A stretch of 20,487 nt of DNA from CAVSBT01 sp964609465 (GCA_964609465.1 CAZSSQ010000024.1:1-20487); one strand, 5' to 3'. Shown: positions 1-6,658, counted from the stretch's first letter. Notes: generated from the letters alone by a model not told the origin. A program made the numbers and translations.

Positions 1-601
1 AGGCCAACTGCCGGAACACTGGCGTCATGGCGGCAGTCCCCGGTAGCAGAGTGTCCAGGTAGGTCTCGTCATAACCGGGGGTAGGGGGAGGGCCGCCGGG
101 GATAGCGGGACAGGTGCCGCTGGTCGTGCTCCAGGCAGTGGTCCGCTCCTGGAAGTCCTCGGGCGTGTAGGCGGGTGGGGTTGCGTCCGGTTTCGCCAGC
201 AGGTCGGCTACGCCGTCGGCCAAGAGGTCGGTGACGACTTTAACGTCACCCGTTATCCTGCCGTCGTTAGCGGGGACCCACGTACTGTGTTGCCAGCCGG
301 GGCCCGAGTAATAGAACGGTATGCCGATGCGGTTCCCGGCGGGCAGAGCCACGTCAAGAGGCTCGTCCGTGGGGGTGCCCAGGGTCTTGGGCTCATTCAG
401 GTTGCAGTTGATGCCGCCCACGCCGCCGCCCAACGGTGGGTCGGCGGGCACGCCGGCTATGTTCATGCACTCGGTTATGTCGACGTCGAAACTCTGGAGC
501 AGGGGGTCGTCAGCTTGCGCGTTGCGGATTTGTCCGGCCAGCATGACGGCGACGAGCACGAGCCCGACCGCCACTCCTAAGAGTGCAAGTTTCCTTGCCA
601 T
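1..601 (-). CDS. Secreted protein of unknown function, 5' part only (runs off left edge)
   Basis: The minus strand is open from an ATG at 601 to the window edge (200 codons, no stop). A strong Shine-Dalgarno, AAAGGAGG, lies 7 nt before the ATG and fixes the start. Residues 1-30 form a typical Sec signal peptide: MARK, then a hydrophobic stretch (LALLGVAVGLVLVAVMLAG), then a probable cleavage site after NAQA. The mature part begins DDPLLQSFDVDITECMNIAG and is rich in Pro, Gly, Asp and Thr. It has few cysteines and no further membrane segment. I do not recognise a family. The composition resembles extracellular or cell-surface proteins of Chloroflexi and Actinobacteria. It stands alone, separated from the genes to its right by a terminator. 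The C-terminal part is not in the window, so an anchor or enzymatic domain could be missing. Confidence 0.75.
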   Translation of the reverse strand, partial: MARKLALLGVAVGLVLVAVMLAGQIRNAQADDPLLQSFDVDITECMNIAGVPADPPLGGGVGGINCNLNEPKTLGTPTDEPLDVALPAGNRIGIPFYYSGPGWQHSTWVPANDGRITGDVKVVTDLLADGVADLLAKPDATPPAYTPEDFQERTTAWSTTSGTCPAIPGGPPPTPGYDETYLDTLLPGTAAMTPVFRQLA

Positions 602-788
602 TCGCTTTCCTCCTTTGGAGACGATGAACGCCACTTTGCCTCAACGAACGAACTTCTTGGCTTTGCACTCACCTCCTTAGTCAAGGCCTCGGCGGAGCAT
701 CGCCGGGCCACCAAGAGCTCCCTGGCTCGCGCGCCGATACCCGCGCCCGGCCATCGCATCGAGCCGCCACTAAGTGAGTGTTCTCGCG
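602..788. other. Upstream region of the secreted-protein gene
   Basis: No gene is supported here. Besides the gene's own ribosome binding site, the minus strand carries a second perfect SD-like string, AAGGAGGT, at 671-678. It has no ATG, GTG or TTG at a usable distance (the nearest GTG is 2 nt away). It may be a decayed start site or chance. I see no convincing promoter. Confidence 0.4.
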
Positions 789-826
789 GTTAAAACGCAA
801 AGCCCCGACCCTTCCACGGTCGGGGC
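789..826 (-). terminator. Intrinsic terminator, minus strand
   Basis: Read on the minus strand, a perfect 9-bp stem (GCCCCGACC with GGTCGGGGC, 7-nt loop) is followed by TTTGCGTTTT. This would end transcription coming from the recombinase remnant or tRNA side before the secreted-protein gene. Confidence 0.7.
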
Positions 827-936
827 CTACCATGCTAGAATGGGTAGGCCGACCCTGGCCGCGTCAGGGCTCGGCTTTCTGGGGCCGTCGGTGCCACCAT
901 CGCCGGCGGTCCCTTTGTGTCTGCGCTGGCAGGCTA

Positions 937-1239
937 CTACCAGATCGGGAAGTTGTCAAGGGGGGTGCCAAACATTTTTGTGATTAACCGGGGCGAGAAG
1001 CGCCGCTCGGCACTCTGCTTACGTGGGGGCGTCGCCCAGGCCCGCCGCACCCTCAGGTTGTCCCCAGGGCGCGCCCTCCTGTGGGCCTCCTGCAAGTCCC
1101 TCGCGGCCAGCTCGACGTACATACGGGTCACAGCCAGCGAGGTGTGTCCCAGGAGCTTCTGGAGGGCGGAGGCGTCGCTGCTGGTCCTCAGGAAGCCCTT
1201 TGTCGACCGGGCCAGAGAGCAGTTATCCCCGCGGTGAGG
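937..1239 (-). pseudogene. C-terminal remnant of a tyrosine recombinase (integrase)
   Basis: Translation of the minus strand gives GFLRTSSDASALQKLLGH followed by TSLAVTRMYVELAARDLQEA and HRRARPGDNL. This is the characteristic C-terminal end of phage/XerD-type integrases: the LLGH box with its catalytic His, then the nucleophile Tyr in TRMYVEL, then the terminal helix. Upstream the frame hits a TGA at 1239-1241. The expected Arg-His box (HxLRH) is not recognisable, and the remaining roughly 250 residues of a recombinase are absent. It is therefore a truncated, inactive copy. It lies downstream of the 3' end of the tRNA-Sec gene on the same strand, the usual position for an integrase of a tRNA-targeted element. 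I infer that an integrated element was lost and left this fragment. Confidence 0.7.
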
Positions 1240-1369
1240 TCAGGCCGCTCCGGGTTCGACCCTGGCGCTCGGTTGGGCTGAAATCCACATCCGGCCGGCG
1301 AGCGTAATACTATACGGAAAGGGAGTAGAGCCAGGCCACACCCACTGCCTCTTCCCAGGAACCTCCGTC

Positions 1370-1424
1370 ATCAAGCACCCTTGGGCGCGTCCCCGCCACC
1401 AGCGTGCGCTCAAGGGTGCTTGAT
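1370..1424. repeat. Long perfect inverted repeat (hairpin)
   Basis: The arms at 1370-1383 and 1411-1424 (ATCAAGCACCCTTG and its complement) match over 14 of 14 bases. The stem can extend about 5 more pairs including G-U, with a loop of about 15 nt. No U-tract follows on either side, so it is not a standard intrinsic terminator. It sits 33 nt beyond the 3' end of the tRNA-Sec gene. It could be a processing or termination structure, or the end of a small mobile element. Confidence 0.6.
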
Positions 1425-1456
1425 TCTGTCGTGCAACGGCCCGGCAGTCAAGATGC

Positions 1457-1554
1457 TGGCGGGAGTGGGAGGGAGTCGAACCCACCCAGGACGGCGCTGA
1501 CCGCCCCGCAACGGTTTTGAAGACCGCGAGGCCCACCGGGACCCATCCACTCCC
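1457..1554 (-). tRNA. selC: tRNA-Sec (anticodon UCA)
   Basis: The minus strand folds as a bacterial selenocysteine tRNA of 98 nt including an encoded CCA. The acceptor stem has 8 bp (GGGAGTGG with CCACTCCC) and the discriminator is G. The D-stem is long, 6 bp (GGGTCC with GGGCCT), with a 4-nt CGGT loop, a hallmark of tRNA-Sec. The anticodon stem is GCGGT/ACCGT and the loop is CTTCAAA, giving UCA, which reads UGA. There is a long variable arm (GGGCGG with CCGTCC) and a T-loop TTCGACT. The T-stem has one apparent U-U mismatch. The gene implies that the organism makes selenoproteins; selA, selB and selD are not in the window. It lies just downstream of trxB on the same strand and may be co-transcribed with it. 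Confidence 0.93.
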
Positions 1555-1576
1555 GTAGAACCAAGAACCTGAGAAC

Positions 1577-1608
1577 CAAGAACCAGGCCGATAGCCGCTT
1601 GGTTCTTG
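1577..1608 (-). terminator. Hairpin and direct repeats after trxB
   Basis: CAAGAACCA (1577-1585) and TGGTTCTTG (1600-1608) form a 9-bp stem between the trxB stop and the tRNA-Sec gene. A 12-base direct repeat, GAACCAAGAACC, occurs at 1558-1569 and 1573-1584. On the minus strand the region after the stem is T-rich but has no clean U-tract, so it may be a weak or leaky terminator. Confidence 0.4.
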
Positions 1609-1619
1609 ATTCTTTCCTT

Positions 1620-2549
1620 CTAGGTTCTGAACGTGTCAGTAATGTAGTGGTCAGCCTTGATGGCGGCGGTGGCGCCGTCGCCGGCCGCGCTCACCACCTG
1701 CCGGGAGGAGTTCACCCGGATGTCGCCGGCGGCGAAGATGCCGGGCACCTCCGTCTCCATCCAGTCGGTGACGTAGATGTGGCCGCCCTCGTCCATGCGC
1801 AGCAGCCCCTTCAGGTAGTCGCTGTTGGGGTGGAGGCCGATGAAGATGAAGATGGCGGCCACAGGCAGGGTGGACTCTTCGCCGGTGACGACGTTGCGCA
1901 GCCTGAGGCCGGTCACCGCCTCCTCGCCCAGGATCTCCGTCACCACCGTGTGCCAGACGAACTCCATCTTGGGGTCGGCGAAGGCCCTCTCCTGGAGGAT
2001 CTTGCTGGCCCGCAACTGGTCGCGGCGGTGGACGACGTAGACCTTGGAGGCATAGCGGGTCACGAAGAGTCCCTCGTCCATAGCGGCGTCGCCGCCGCCG
2101 ACTACCGCCACCTCCTGGTCCTTGAAGAAAGCGGCGTCGCAGGTAGCGCAGTAGGAGACGCCGCGGCCCGTCAGGCGCTCCTCGCCGGGGACGCCGAGGC
2201 GGTTGTAGTCGGCGCCGCCGGTGATAATGACGGCCTTCGCCAGGCGATCTCCCTCCGTGGTCTTCACCAGGTGCCGGCCGTCCTTCGGCTCGATGCCCGT
2301 GACCTCGCCATAACCCATCTCCATGCCGTACTTCTCGGCCTGCTGCTGCATGGCCTGGCCCAGGTCGAAGCCGTTGACGCCGTCTGGAAATCCCGGGTAG
2401 TTCTCGACGAGGGAGGTGAGGGCTATCTGGCCGCCGGTGACGTTCCTCTCGAGGACGATGGTCTTGCGACGGGCGCGGGCGGCGTACAGCCCGGCAGTCA
2501 GGCCCGCCGGGCCCGCCCCGATGATGACGATGTCGTAGTCTTGAGCCAA
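1620..2549 (-). CDS. trxB: Thioredoxin reductase
   Basis: NADPH-dependent flavoenzyme that reduces thioredoxin in the cytoplasm. The N-terminal FAD-binding motif is YDIVIIGAGPAGLTAG. The redox-active CATC (YCATCDAAFF) lies mid-protein, followed by the NADPH motif VVGGGDAAMDEG and the C-terminal FAD box GIFAAGDIR. The start chosen is the TTG at 2549, which gives 309 residues, the usual TrxB length, beginning LAQDYDIVII. The frame stays open to a TTG at 2639, but that would add 30 Arg/Pro-rich residues and would cover a 7-bp hairpin (2603-2609 with 2617-2623), more likely intergenic. Neither TTG has a strong SD. It follows trxA on the same strand and probably shares its promoter. The active-site cysteines are normal, with no selenocysteine despite the neighbouring tRNA-Sec. 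Confidence 0.95.
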   Translation of the reverse strand: MAQDYDIVIIGAGPAGLTAGLYAARARRKTIVLERNVTGGQIALTSLVENYPGFPDGVNGFDLGQAMQQQAEKYGMEMGYGEVTGIEPKDGRHLVKTTEGDRLAKAVIITGGADYNRLGVPGEERLTGRGVSYCATCDAAFFKDQEVAVVGGGDAAMDEGLFVTRYASKVYVVHRRDQLRASKILQERAFADPKMEFVWHTVVTEILGEEAVTGLRLRNVVTGEESTLPVAAIFIFIGLHPNSDYLKGLLRMDEGGHIYVTDWMETEVPGIFAAGDIRVNSSRQVVSAAGDGATAAIKADHYITDTFRT

Positions 2550-2708
2550 CTTGCTGCGCTCTGTGAATGACGGGACCTTGGCACGCCCGCGGTCCAGCGT
2601 CTGGCCGGATGTCTCGTCCGGCCGCCGGCGCCCCTGCAATGTATCACAGGAGCCGCCGCGTCGGAAGGAGGCGGGCCGTCGTGGTGGGCCCGGCCTCCGG
2701 TGCTGGTG

Positions 2709-3035
2709 CTAGGCGATGACGGCGTCCAGACGACGCCGCAGGTCCGACTTGGGGCGGAAGCCGATGATCTGGGCTATCGGCTGGCCTTCCTTGAAGACCA
2801 GGAGCGTTGGGATGGCGCGGATGTCATAGCGAGAGGCAATGACCGGATTGTCGTCGGTGTTCAGCTTGACGAAGTTGACCTTGCCGTCGTACTCGTCCGC
2901 CAGCTCCTCGACGATGGGAGAGACCATATGGCAGGGGCCACACCAGGGGGCCCAGAAGTCCACCAGGACGGGGTGCGGGGCCTTCAGCACCTCCTTCTCG
3001 AAAGTGGCGTCGGTTACTTCCTTGGGCTTCGCCAC
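2709..3035 (-). CDS. trxA: Thioredoxin
   Basis: Small dithiol carrier reduced by TrxB that reduces protein disulfides. It has 108 residues, the normal thioredoxin length. The active site is FWAPWCGPCHM (WCGPC around residues 31-35) and the cis-proline loop is IRAIPTLLVF. The start is GTG at 3035, preceded by AAAGGAGGAAG, a strong SD that excludes other starts. It is the first gene of trxA-trxB. Its promoter faces that of the CsoR-family gene, and the predicted CsoR operator lies inside its -35/-10 spacer, so it is likely derepressed by the signal sensed by that regulator. Confidence 0.96.
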   Translation of the reverse strand: MAKPKEVTDATFEKEVLKAPHPVLVDFWAPWCGPCHMVSPIVEELADEYDGKVNFVKLNTDDNPVIASRYDIRAIPTLLVFKEGQPIAQIIGFRPKSDLRRRLDAVIA

Positions 3036-3079
3036 ACCTTCCTCCTTTCCGGGTTCCTTTGTCTGAAAGCAGGGCCGCC

Positions 3080-3108
3080 TTGACAGAATAGCCCTTGGTG
3101 CCTACTAT
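3080..3108 (+). promoter_or_regulatory. Promoter of the csoR-family gene
   Basis: A perfect -35 TTGACA (3080-3085), a 17-nt spacer and a -10 TACTAT (3103-3108) predict a start near 3115. That is the first base of the CsoR palindrome, so the regulator should repress itself. Confidence 0.75.
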
Positions 3109-3136
3109 CCTAGTATACCCCCACGGGGTATGTCAA
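3107..3136 (-). promoter_or_regulatory. Promoter of trxA-trxB
   Basis: On the minus strand, TTGACA (3136-3131), an 18-nt spacer and TAGGAT (3112-3107) predict a start near 3100, about 65 nt before the trxA GTG. Its -10 overlaps the -10 of the divergent csoR promoter, and the spacer holds the palindromic operator. Confidence 0.6.
3115..3131. promoter_or_regulatory. CsoR-type operator palindrome
   Basis: ATACCCC-CAC-GGGGTAT is a perfect 7-3-7 inverted repeat with the A/T-flanked C-run and G-run typical of CsoR/CstR-family operators. It lies between the -35 and -10 of the trxA promoter and at +1 of the csoR promoter, so one bound repressor could block both directions. Confidence 0.8.
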
Positions 3137-3156
3137 CCCTTCAGGAGGGGGCTCTC

Positions 3157-3465
3157 ATGGACGAAGGCAGCGGCAGCGAGACCGAAGCACTCCTCACCCG
3201 GCTGCGGCGCATCGAGGGCCAGATCCGGGGCATCCAGCGCATGCTGGAGGAAGGCCGCGGGTGCGAGGAGATCCTCACCCAGCTCACAGCCGCCCGCAGC
3301 GCCCTCGACCAGGTGGGGCTGCTGCTGATGGACTGGCACATCGAGCGCTGTGTCCTTGGCGGCTTGCCTGCCGACGAGCCCCGGGTACAGGCGCTGCGAG
3401 AAGCCCTGAAGACCTGGACCCGCTTCCGGCTGCTGCCCGGCGCTGCTGAGGACCTGCCCGACTGA
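3157..3465 (+). CDS. csoR: CsoR/RcnR-family transcriptional repressor
   Basis: All-helical tetrameric repressor of the DUF156 family (CsoR, RcnR, FrmR, CstR). The start is ATG at 3157 with AGGAGGG 7-8 nt upstream; an in-frame ATG at 3130 lies inside the operator and has no SD. The 102-residue protein opens with the conserved RLRRIEGQIRGIQRML helix. It carries the Cys-His-Cys metal fingerprint at C36, H61 and C65 (GRGCEEIL, DWHIERC), which in this family marks Cu(I)-sensing CsoR. CstR persulfide sensors lack the His; RcnR and FrmR differ at other positions. No copper ATPase or chaperone is nearby; the only obvious partner is the divergent trxA-trxB pair. It could sense copper or thiol/persulfide stress. 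It converges on plsX with 12 nt between the stops and no clear terminator. Confidence 0.9.
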   Translation: MDEGSGSETEALLTRLRRIEGQIRGIQRMLEEGRGCEEILTQLTAARSALDQVGLLLMDWHIERCVLGGLPADEPRVQALREALKTWTRFRLLPGAAEDLPD

Positions 3466-3477
3466 GGGGAGCGGTCA

Positions 3478-4467
3478 CTACTTGAGGTCGGCCTGCATGG
3501 CCTCCAGTATGCCGGAAGCCGCCGCTTCCTTCGCTGTGCGGATGGCGTTCTTGATCGCCTGCGCGTGGCTGCGCCCGTGGCAGATGATGACCACGCCGTT
3601 CACCCCCAGGAGTGGCACTCCTCCGTACTCTGCGTAGTCCAGGCGCCGCCGCATCCCGCGCAGGGCGTCCACCATGAGGAGGGCTCCCAGGCGGTAGCGG
3701 AGGCGTTCGCTGACCGACTTTCGCAGCTCGCGGAACATGAACTCCGCCATCCCCTCGCCCATCTTGACGGCCACGTTGCCCGTGAAGCCGTCAGAGACCA
3801 CCACCTCCACCTCCCCATTCATGATCTCCTTCCCCTCCACGTTGCCCACGAAGTTGAGGGGCGAATGCTGGAGGCGGCCGTAGACCTCCCGCGTCAGGGC
3901 GTTGCCCTTGCTCTCCTCCTCGCCGATGCTGAGGAGTCCCACTCGCGGTCGCTTCGCACCGTAGACGCGCTCCATGTAGATGGAGCCCATGTGGGCGAAC
4001 TGCACCAGATAGGAAGGCTTGCAGTCGGCGTTGGCGCCCACGTCCAGCGCCAGGACTCCGTACCTGCCCGTCGGGAAGTAGGCGCCCAGGGCCGGCCTCT
4101 TGATGCCGCCCAGGCGTCCTAGCACCAGGAGGGCCGAGGCGACCACGGCTCCGGTGTTCCCGGCCGAAACGGCAGCGCTGGCCTCGCCCTCCTTTACCAG
4201 GCGAAGGGCTTCATTGATGGAGGAGTGACGCTTCTGGCGCACGGCCTGGGCCGGCGGCTCGTGCATGCCCACCACCTCGCTGGTCGGCACGAGCCGCACT
4301 GAGGGGGGATGGTCGCCATGGCCATGCCGGGCCAGCTCCGCCTCCAGAACATCAGGGAGGCCCACCAGCGCCACCTCCACGTCCGTCTCGCGGATGGCCA
4401 GCAGAGCCCCCTTCACCGTCTCCGTGGGGGCATGGTCGCCCCCCATGGCGTCCAGCGCGATGAGCAT
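3478..4467 (-). CDS. plsX: Phosphate acyltransferase PlsX
   Basis: Makes acyl-phosphate from acyl-ACP for phosphatidic acid synthesis with PlsY, at the membrane surface. The 329-residue product starts with the diagnostic MLIALDAMGGDHAP. It also contains SAGNTGAVVASALLVLG, LALDVGANADCKP, SIGEEESKGN and VVSDGFTGNVAVKMGEG, the signature blocks of PlsX. The start is ATG at 4467 with AGGAAAGG before it; an in-frame extension to 4506 would overlap the end of the preceding gene and has no family support. It follows the methyltransferase gene by 16 nt on the same strand, which suggests co-transcription. The usual partners fabH, fabD and acpP are not in the window. Confidence 0.96.
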   Translation of the reverse strand: MLIALDAMGGDHAPTETVKGALLAIRETDVEVALVGLPDVLEAELARHGHGDHPPSVRLVPTSEVVGMHEPPAQAVRQKRHSSINEALRLVKEGEASAAVSAGNTGAVVASALLVLGRLGGIKRPALGAYFPTGRYGVLALDVGANADCKPSYLVQFAHMGSIYMERVYGAKRPRVGLLSIGEEESKGNALTREVYGRLQHSPLNFVGNVEGKEIMNGEVEVVVSDGFTGNVAVKMGEGMAEFMFRELRKSVSERLRYRLGALLMVDALRGMRRRLDYAEYGGVPLLGVNGVVIICHGRSHAQAIKNAIRTAKEAAASGILEAMQADLK

Positions 4468-4483
4468 GCGGCCTTTCCTGTTG

Positions 4484-4990
4484 TTAGCCAGAGGCTTTCT
4501 CCTCACGGGGGGATAGAGCTTTCCGCGAAGGAGCGAGGCCGGCCACGAAGATCATTCTAGGGGCGTGGAGGTCATAAGGGGAGAGATCATAGGTGCCGTA
4601 GAGGTCCCTCATCTGCAAGCCGGCGCGGTTGAGCAGGAGCTCCATCTCGTGCCGGTGCACGCTGCGCAGCTCGAAGGTGACCAGGCGGCGGCGCAGAGAC
4701 CCTTGCGGCCCCCACTCCTCGTAGATGTGAGTGACGTGCTGGACCTGGCGGGCCGGGTCGGCCTGGCAACTGCGGAACTTGCTCACCAGCACGTCCCGCA
4801 CGGCGTCCTTACGGGTCCAGACCAGGGTCAGGGGCTGCACCCCCGGCTCCCACTCCTGGGGCTCGAAGGCGGGCAGGTCGATGACCAGGAGCCCGTCGGA
4901 GGCCAGGTGACGGCGGGCGCATTCTAGGGCGCGCACCTGGTTCTCCTGACTGCGCAGGTGCATGAAGCCGCCGAGGGCGCAGAAGATGAG
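4484..4990 (-). CDS. Class I SAM-dependent methyltransferase, C-terminal part (5' end lost in gap)
   Basis: The frame enters from the N gap and is open to the stop at 4484. The first readable residues are LIFCALGGFMHLRSQENQ, then a helix and HLASDGLLVIDLPAFEP. This matches motif III/IV of Rossmann methyltransferases (strand-4 region, then the loop before strand 5). The end, HEMELLLNRAGLQMRDLYGT, matches the usual C-terminal 'glycine-rich strand and Trp/Tyr' region. The N-terminal SAM-binding GxGxG is in the missing part. The substrate cannot be told. It lies 16 nt upstream of plsX on the same strand. Confidence 0.75.
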   Translation of the reverse strand, partial: LIFCALGGFMHLRSQENQVRALECARRHLASDGLLVIDLPAFEPQEWEPGVQPLTLVWTRKDAVRDVLVSKFRSCQADPARQVQHVTHIYEEWGPQGSLRRRLVTFELRSVHRHEMELLLNRAGLQMRDLYGTYDLSPYDLHAPRMIFVAGLAPSRKALSPREEKASG

Positions 4991-5090
4991 NNNNNNNNNN
5001 NNNNNNNNNNNNNNNNNNNNNNNNNNNNNNNNNNNNNNNNNNNNNNNNNNNNNNNNNNNNNNNNNNNNNNNNNNNNNNNNNNNNNNNNNN
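4991..5090. other. Assembly gap (100 N)
   Basis: Exactly 100 N, the usual scaffold placeholder. True length and content are unknown. The 5' part of the methyltransferase gene lies in it. Order and orientation of the two sides rest on the assembler. Confidence 0.98.
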
Positions 5091-5120
5091 CAACTTGGTC
5101 TCCCTCATGGCTCTGGGCTG

Positions 5121-5205
5121 CCACAGATTCTCACAGATGGAACACAGATTTGCACCAGCAGAAGTAGTTGCCGGCAAGTCTGTCCCAATCTGTATTCTTC
5201 TGTGG
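5121..5205. repeat. CACAGAT-type imperfect inverted repeat
   Basis: CCACAGATTCTCACAGATGG (5121-5140) and AACACAGATT (5141-5150) face CAATCTGTATTCTTCTGTGG (5186-5205). The motif CACAGAT occurs three times on the left arm and complementary TCTGTG or ATCTGT on the right. Dispersed repeats of this kind are common between genes in many bacteria. It is lower in GC than its surroundings and lies just after the amidohydrolase stop, so it may also act in termination. Confidence 0.5.
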
Positions 5206-5230
5206 CTAACAATCTCTCTGTCAAAGGCAT

Positions 5231-6406
5231 TCACGGTGAGGCCAGGAACTCCTCCTGTATGCGCCGGCGCAGGTCCGGGTCGGTGAGGACGTCGATGGCG
5301 GTCATGGCCATGGCCTTGGCGGCGTCCAAAAGGCCCCGGTGTCCGTCCTCGGAGGCGGCGCAGGCAGCGAACTCGCGGCTATGGATGCCCACCTCGGGCG
5401 GCGCCACGGCGATGGTGGGATGGATGGCGGGCACCAGGGCGCTTACGTTGCCCATGTCGGTGCTGCCTATGGCCCGGCTGGGCTGGTCGTGTGTCTCCCG
5501 GCCCAGGGTCGCCAGGTTCGCCTTGTGGACCTCGGCCAGGGGGCCGTTGGTCCGCATGGCGGCGAACTGGTTCTCCGACCAGCGGTACTCCAGGCGGGCG
5601 CCGCTGGCTCGGGCGCCGGCCTCGAAGCAGGCGATGACCTTCGCTTTCAGCTCCTCCAGGTAGGCGTCGTCCTCGGCCCGGACCATGAAGCTGGCCGCCG
5701 AGTGGTTCGGCACCACGTTGGCCGCCTGACCGCCGTCGGTGATGACGCCGTGGATGCGAGCGCTGTCGCGGACGTGCTGGCGGAGGGCGCCGATGGCGTT
5801 GTAGGCGAGGATGAGGGCATCGAGGGCGTTGATGCCGGCTTCCGGCCGGGCGGCGGCATGCGCCTCTTTCCCAAAGTACTCGACCTCCAGGGAGGCGCAG
5901 GCCAGGGCCCGCGAGTGGACGGCGTTGCGGGAGCCGGGATGGGTGAGCATGGCGGCGTCCAGGCCGTCGAAGGCGCCCTGACGGGCCATGATGACCTTAC
6001 CCCCCACGATCTCCTCCGCCGGGGTGCCCATGACGACGACACTGCCACCCGTTGAGTCCAGAACGGATCGTGCCCCCAGACCGGCGGCCACGGCGCTGAC
6101 CCCGATGATGTTGTGGCCGCAGGCGTGGCCAACGCCGGGCAGGGCGTCGTACTCGGCCAGGAAGGCGATACGGGGCTCGCCCTGGCCGGCCGTAGCCCGG
6201 AAGGCCGTGGGCAGGCCGCAGATGCCCCTCTCGACCTGGAACCCCTGGTTCTCCAGGTATTCGCAGAGCCAGGCGCTGGCCCTCTCCTCCTGGAGGCCCA
6301 GCTCTGGATTGTCGTGGATACGGAGGCTCAGGTCGATGAGTTCCTGCCGGTGGGCCTCGACCTCGGCGGCGGCGCGGGCCTTGAGACGTTCCCTGTCAAC
6401 GGTCAT
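5231..6406 (-). CDS. M20-family amidohydrolase / peptidase (AbgB or PM20D2-like)
   Basis: Zinc-dependent hydrolase of an amide or acyl-amino acid bond. It is closest in motifs to the AbgB/PM20D2 branch, whose members cleave p-aminobenzoyl-glutamate or dipeptide-like amides. In the 391-residue product the metal-binding block is LAEYDALPGVGHACGHN (residues 83-99). TPAEE (129-132) supplies the catalytic Glu, H154 lies in LTHPGSRN, and GSTDMGNVS is near the C-terminus. The lid domain starts at FGKEAHAAARPEAGINAL. The start is ATG at 6406 (MTVDRERLK); upstream in-frame codons to 6454 overlap the promoter. No signal peptide, so cytoplasmic. It is transcribed alone from the promoter at 6458-6487. 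The exact substrate is unknown; the folate genes nearby make p-aminobenzoyl-glutamate conceivable but do not prove it. Confidence 0.88.
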   Translation of the reverse strand: MTVDRERLKARAAAEVEAHRQELIDLSLRIHDNPELGLQEERASAWLCEYLENQGFQVERGICGLPTAFRATAGQGEPRIAFLAEYDALPGVGHACGHNIIGVSAVAAGLGARSVLDSTGGSVVVMGTPAEEIVGGKVIMARQGAFDGLDAAMLTHPGSRNAVHSRALACASLEVEYFGKEAHAAARPEAGINALDALILAYNAIGALRQHVRDSARIHGVITDGGQAANVVPNHSAASFMVRAEDDAYLEELKAKVIACFEAGARASGARLEYRWSENQFAAMRTNGPLAEVHKANLATLGRETHDQPSRAIGSTDMGNVSALVPAIHPTIAVAPPEVGIHSREFAACAASEDGHRGLLDAAKAMAMTAIDVLTDPDLRRRIQEEFLASP

Positions 6407-6457
6407 GAAGCGGCCCCCTGGGACGCGCTGGACGTGGCTGGGGCATCGAGGCACCGC

Positions 6458-6487
6458 ATTCTAGGGATGCCCTCGCCCGCCCGTCAA
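6458..6487 (-). promoter_or_regulatory. Promoter of the M20 amidohydrolase gene
   Basis: TTGACG (6487-6482), an 18-nt spacer and TAGAAT (6463-6458) on the minus strand, about 45 nt before the ATG at 6406. Confidence 0.65.
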
Positions 6488-6572
6488 GCGGGCGATAGGC
6501 CTCAAGAGGTTGGGCGTCATTTCAAAGAAGGCCTGGGGAGGTGTGCGGGACATGCCGAACGAGTACACTGCG

Positions 6573-6602
6573 TTGACACAGATGGGAGCCCCCCCTTACA
6601 AT
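6573..6602 (+). promoter_or_regulatory. Promoter of the Trm112-like gene
   Basis: TTGACA (6573-6578), an 18-nt spacer and TACAAT (6597-6602) on the plus strand. The predicted start near 6609 leaves a leader of about 50 nt. Confidence 0.7.
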
Positions 6603-6658
6603 GAGCGACGTTCCGGCCGCTGGGAGAGAAGCCGGCACCTTAGTTCGAGGAGCACCTC

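Noticed and set aside
836..841. A promoter from TAGAAT on the plus strand
   Set aside because: No acceptable -35 lies 16-19 nt upstream and no plus-strand gene follows.
790..850. A c-di-GMP-I (GEMM) riboswitch, because ACGCAAAGCC occurs on the plus strand
   Set aside because: The upstream GGGCAAACC part and the tetraloop-receptor pair are missing, no gene follows on the plus strand, and the minus-strand reading is a clean terminator.
1245..1275. A tRNA fragment or attR, from GGGTTCGACCC
   Set aside because: The string is nearly self-complementary, lies in the wrong orientation to the tRNA-Sec T-arm, and the flanks form no tRNA stems.
2151..2163. A selenocysteine site in TrxB, because tRNA-Sec is adjacent
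   Set aside because: The active site CATC is encoded by ordinary cysteine codons and there is no in-frame UGA.
1599..2570. A 323-codon plus-strand frame over trxB, and a similar 964-codon frame over the GAF/GGDEF gene (8667-11561)
   Set aside because: Both are antisense shadows produced by the high third-position GC of the real genes; they have no domain or SD support.
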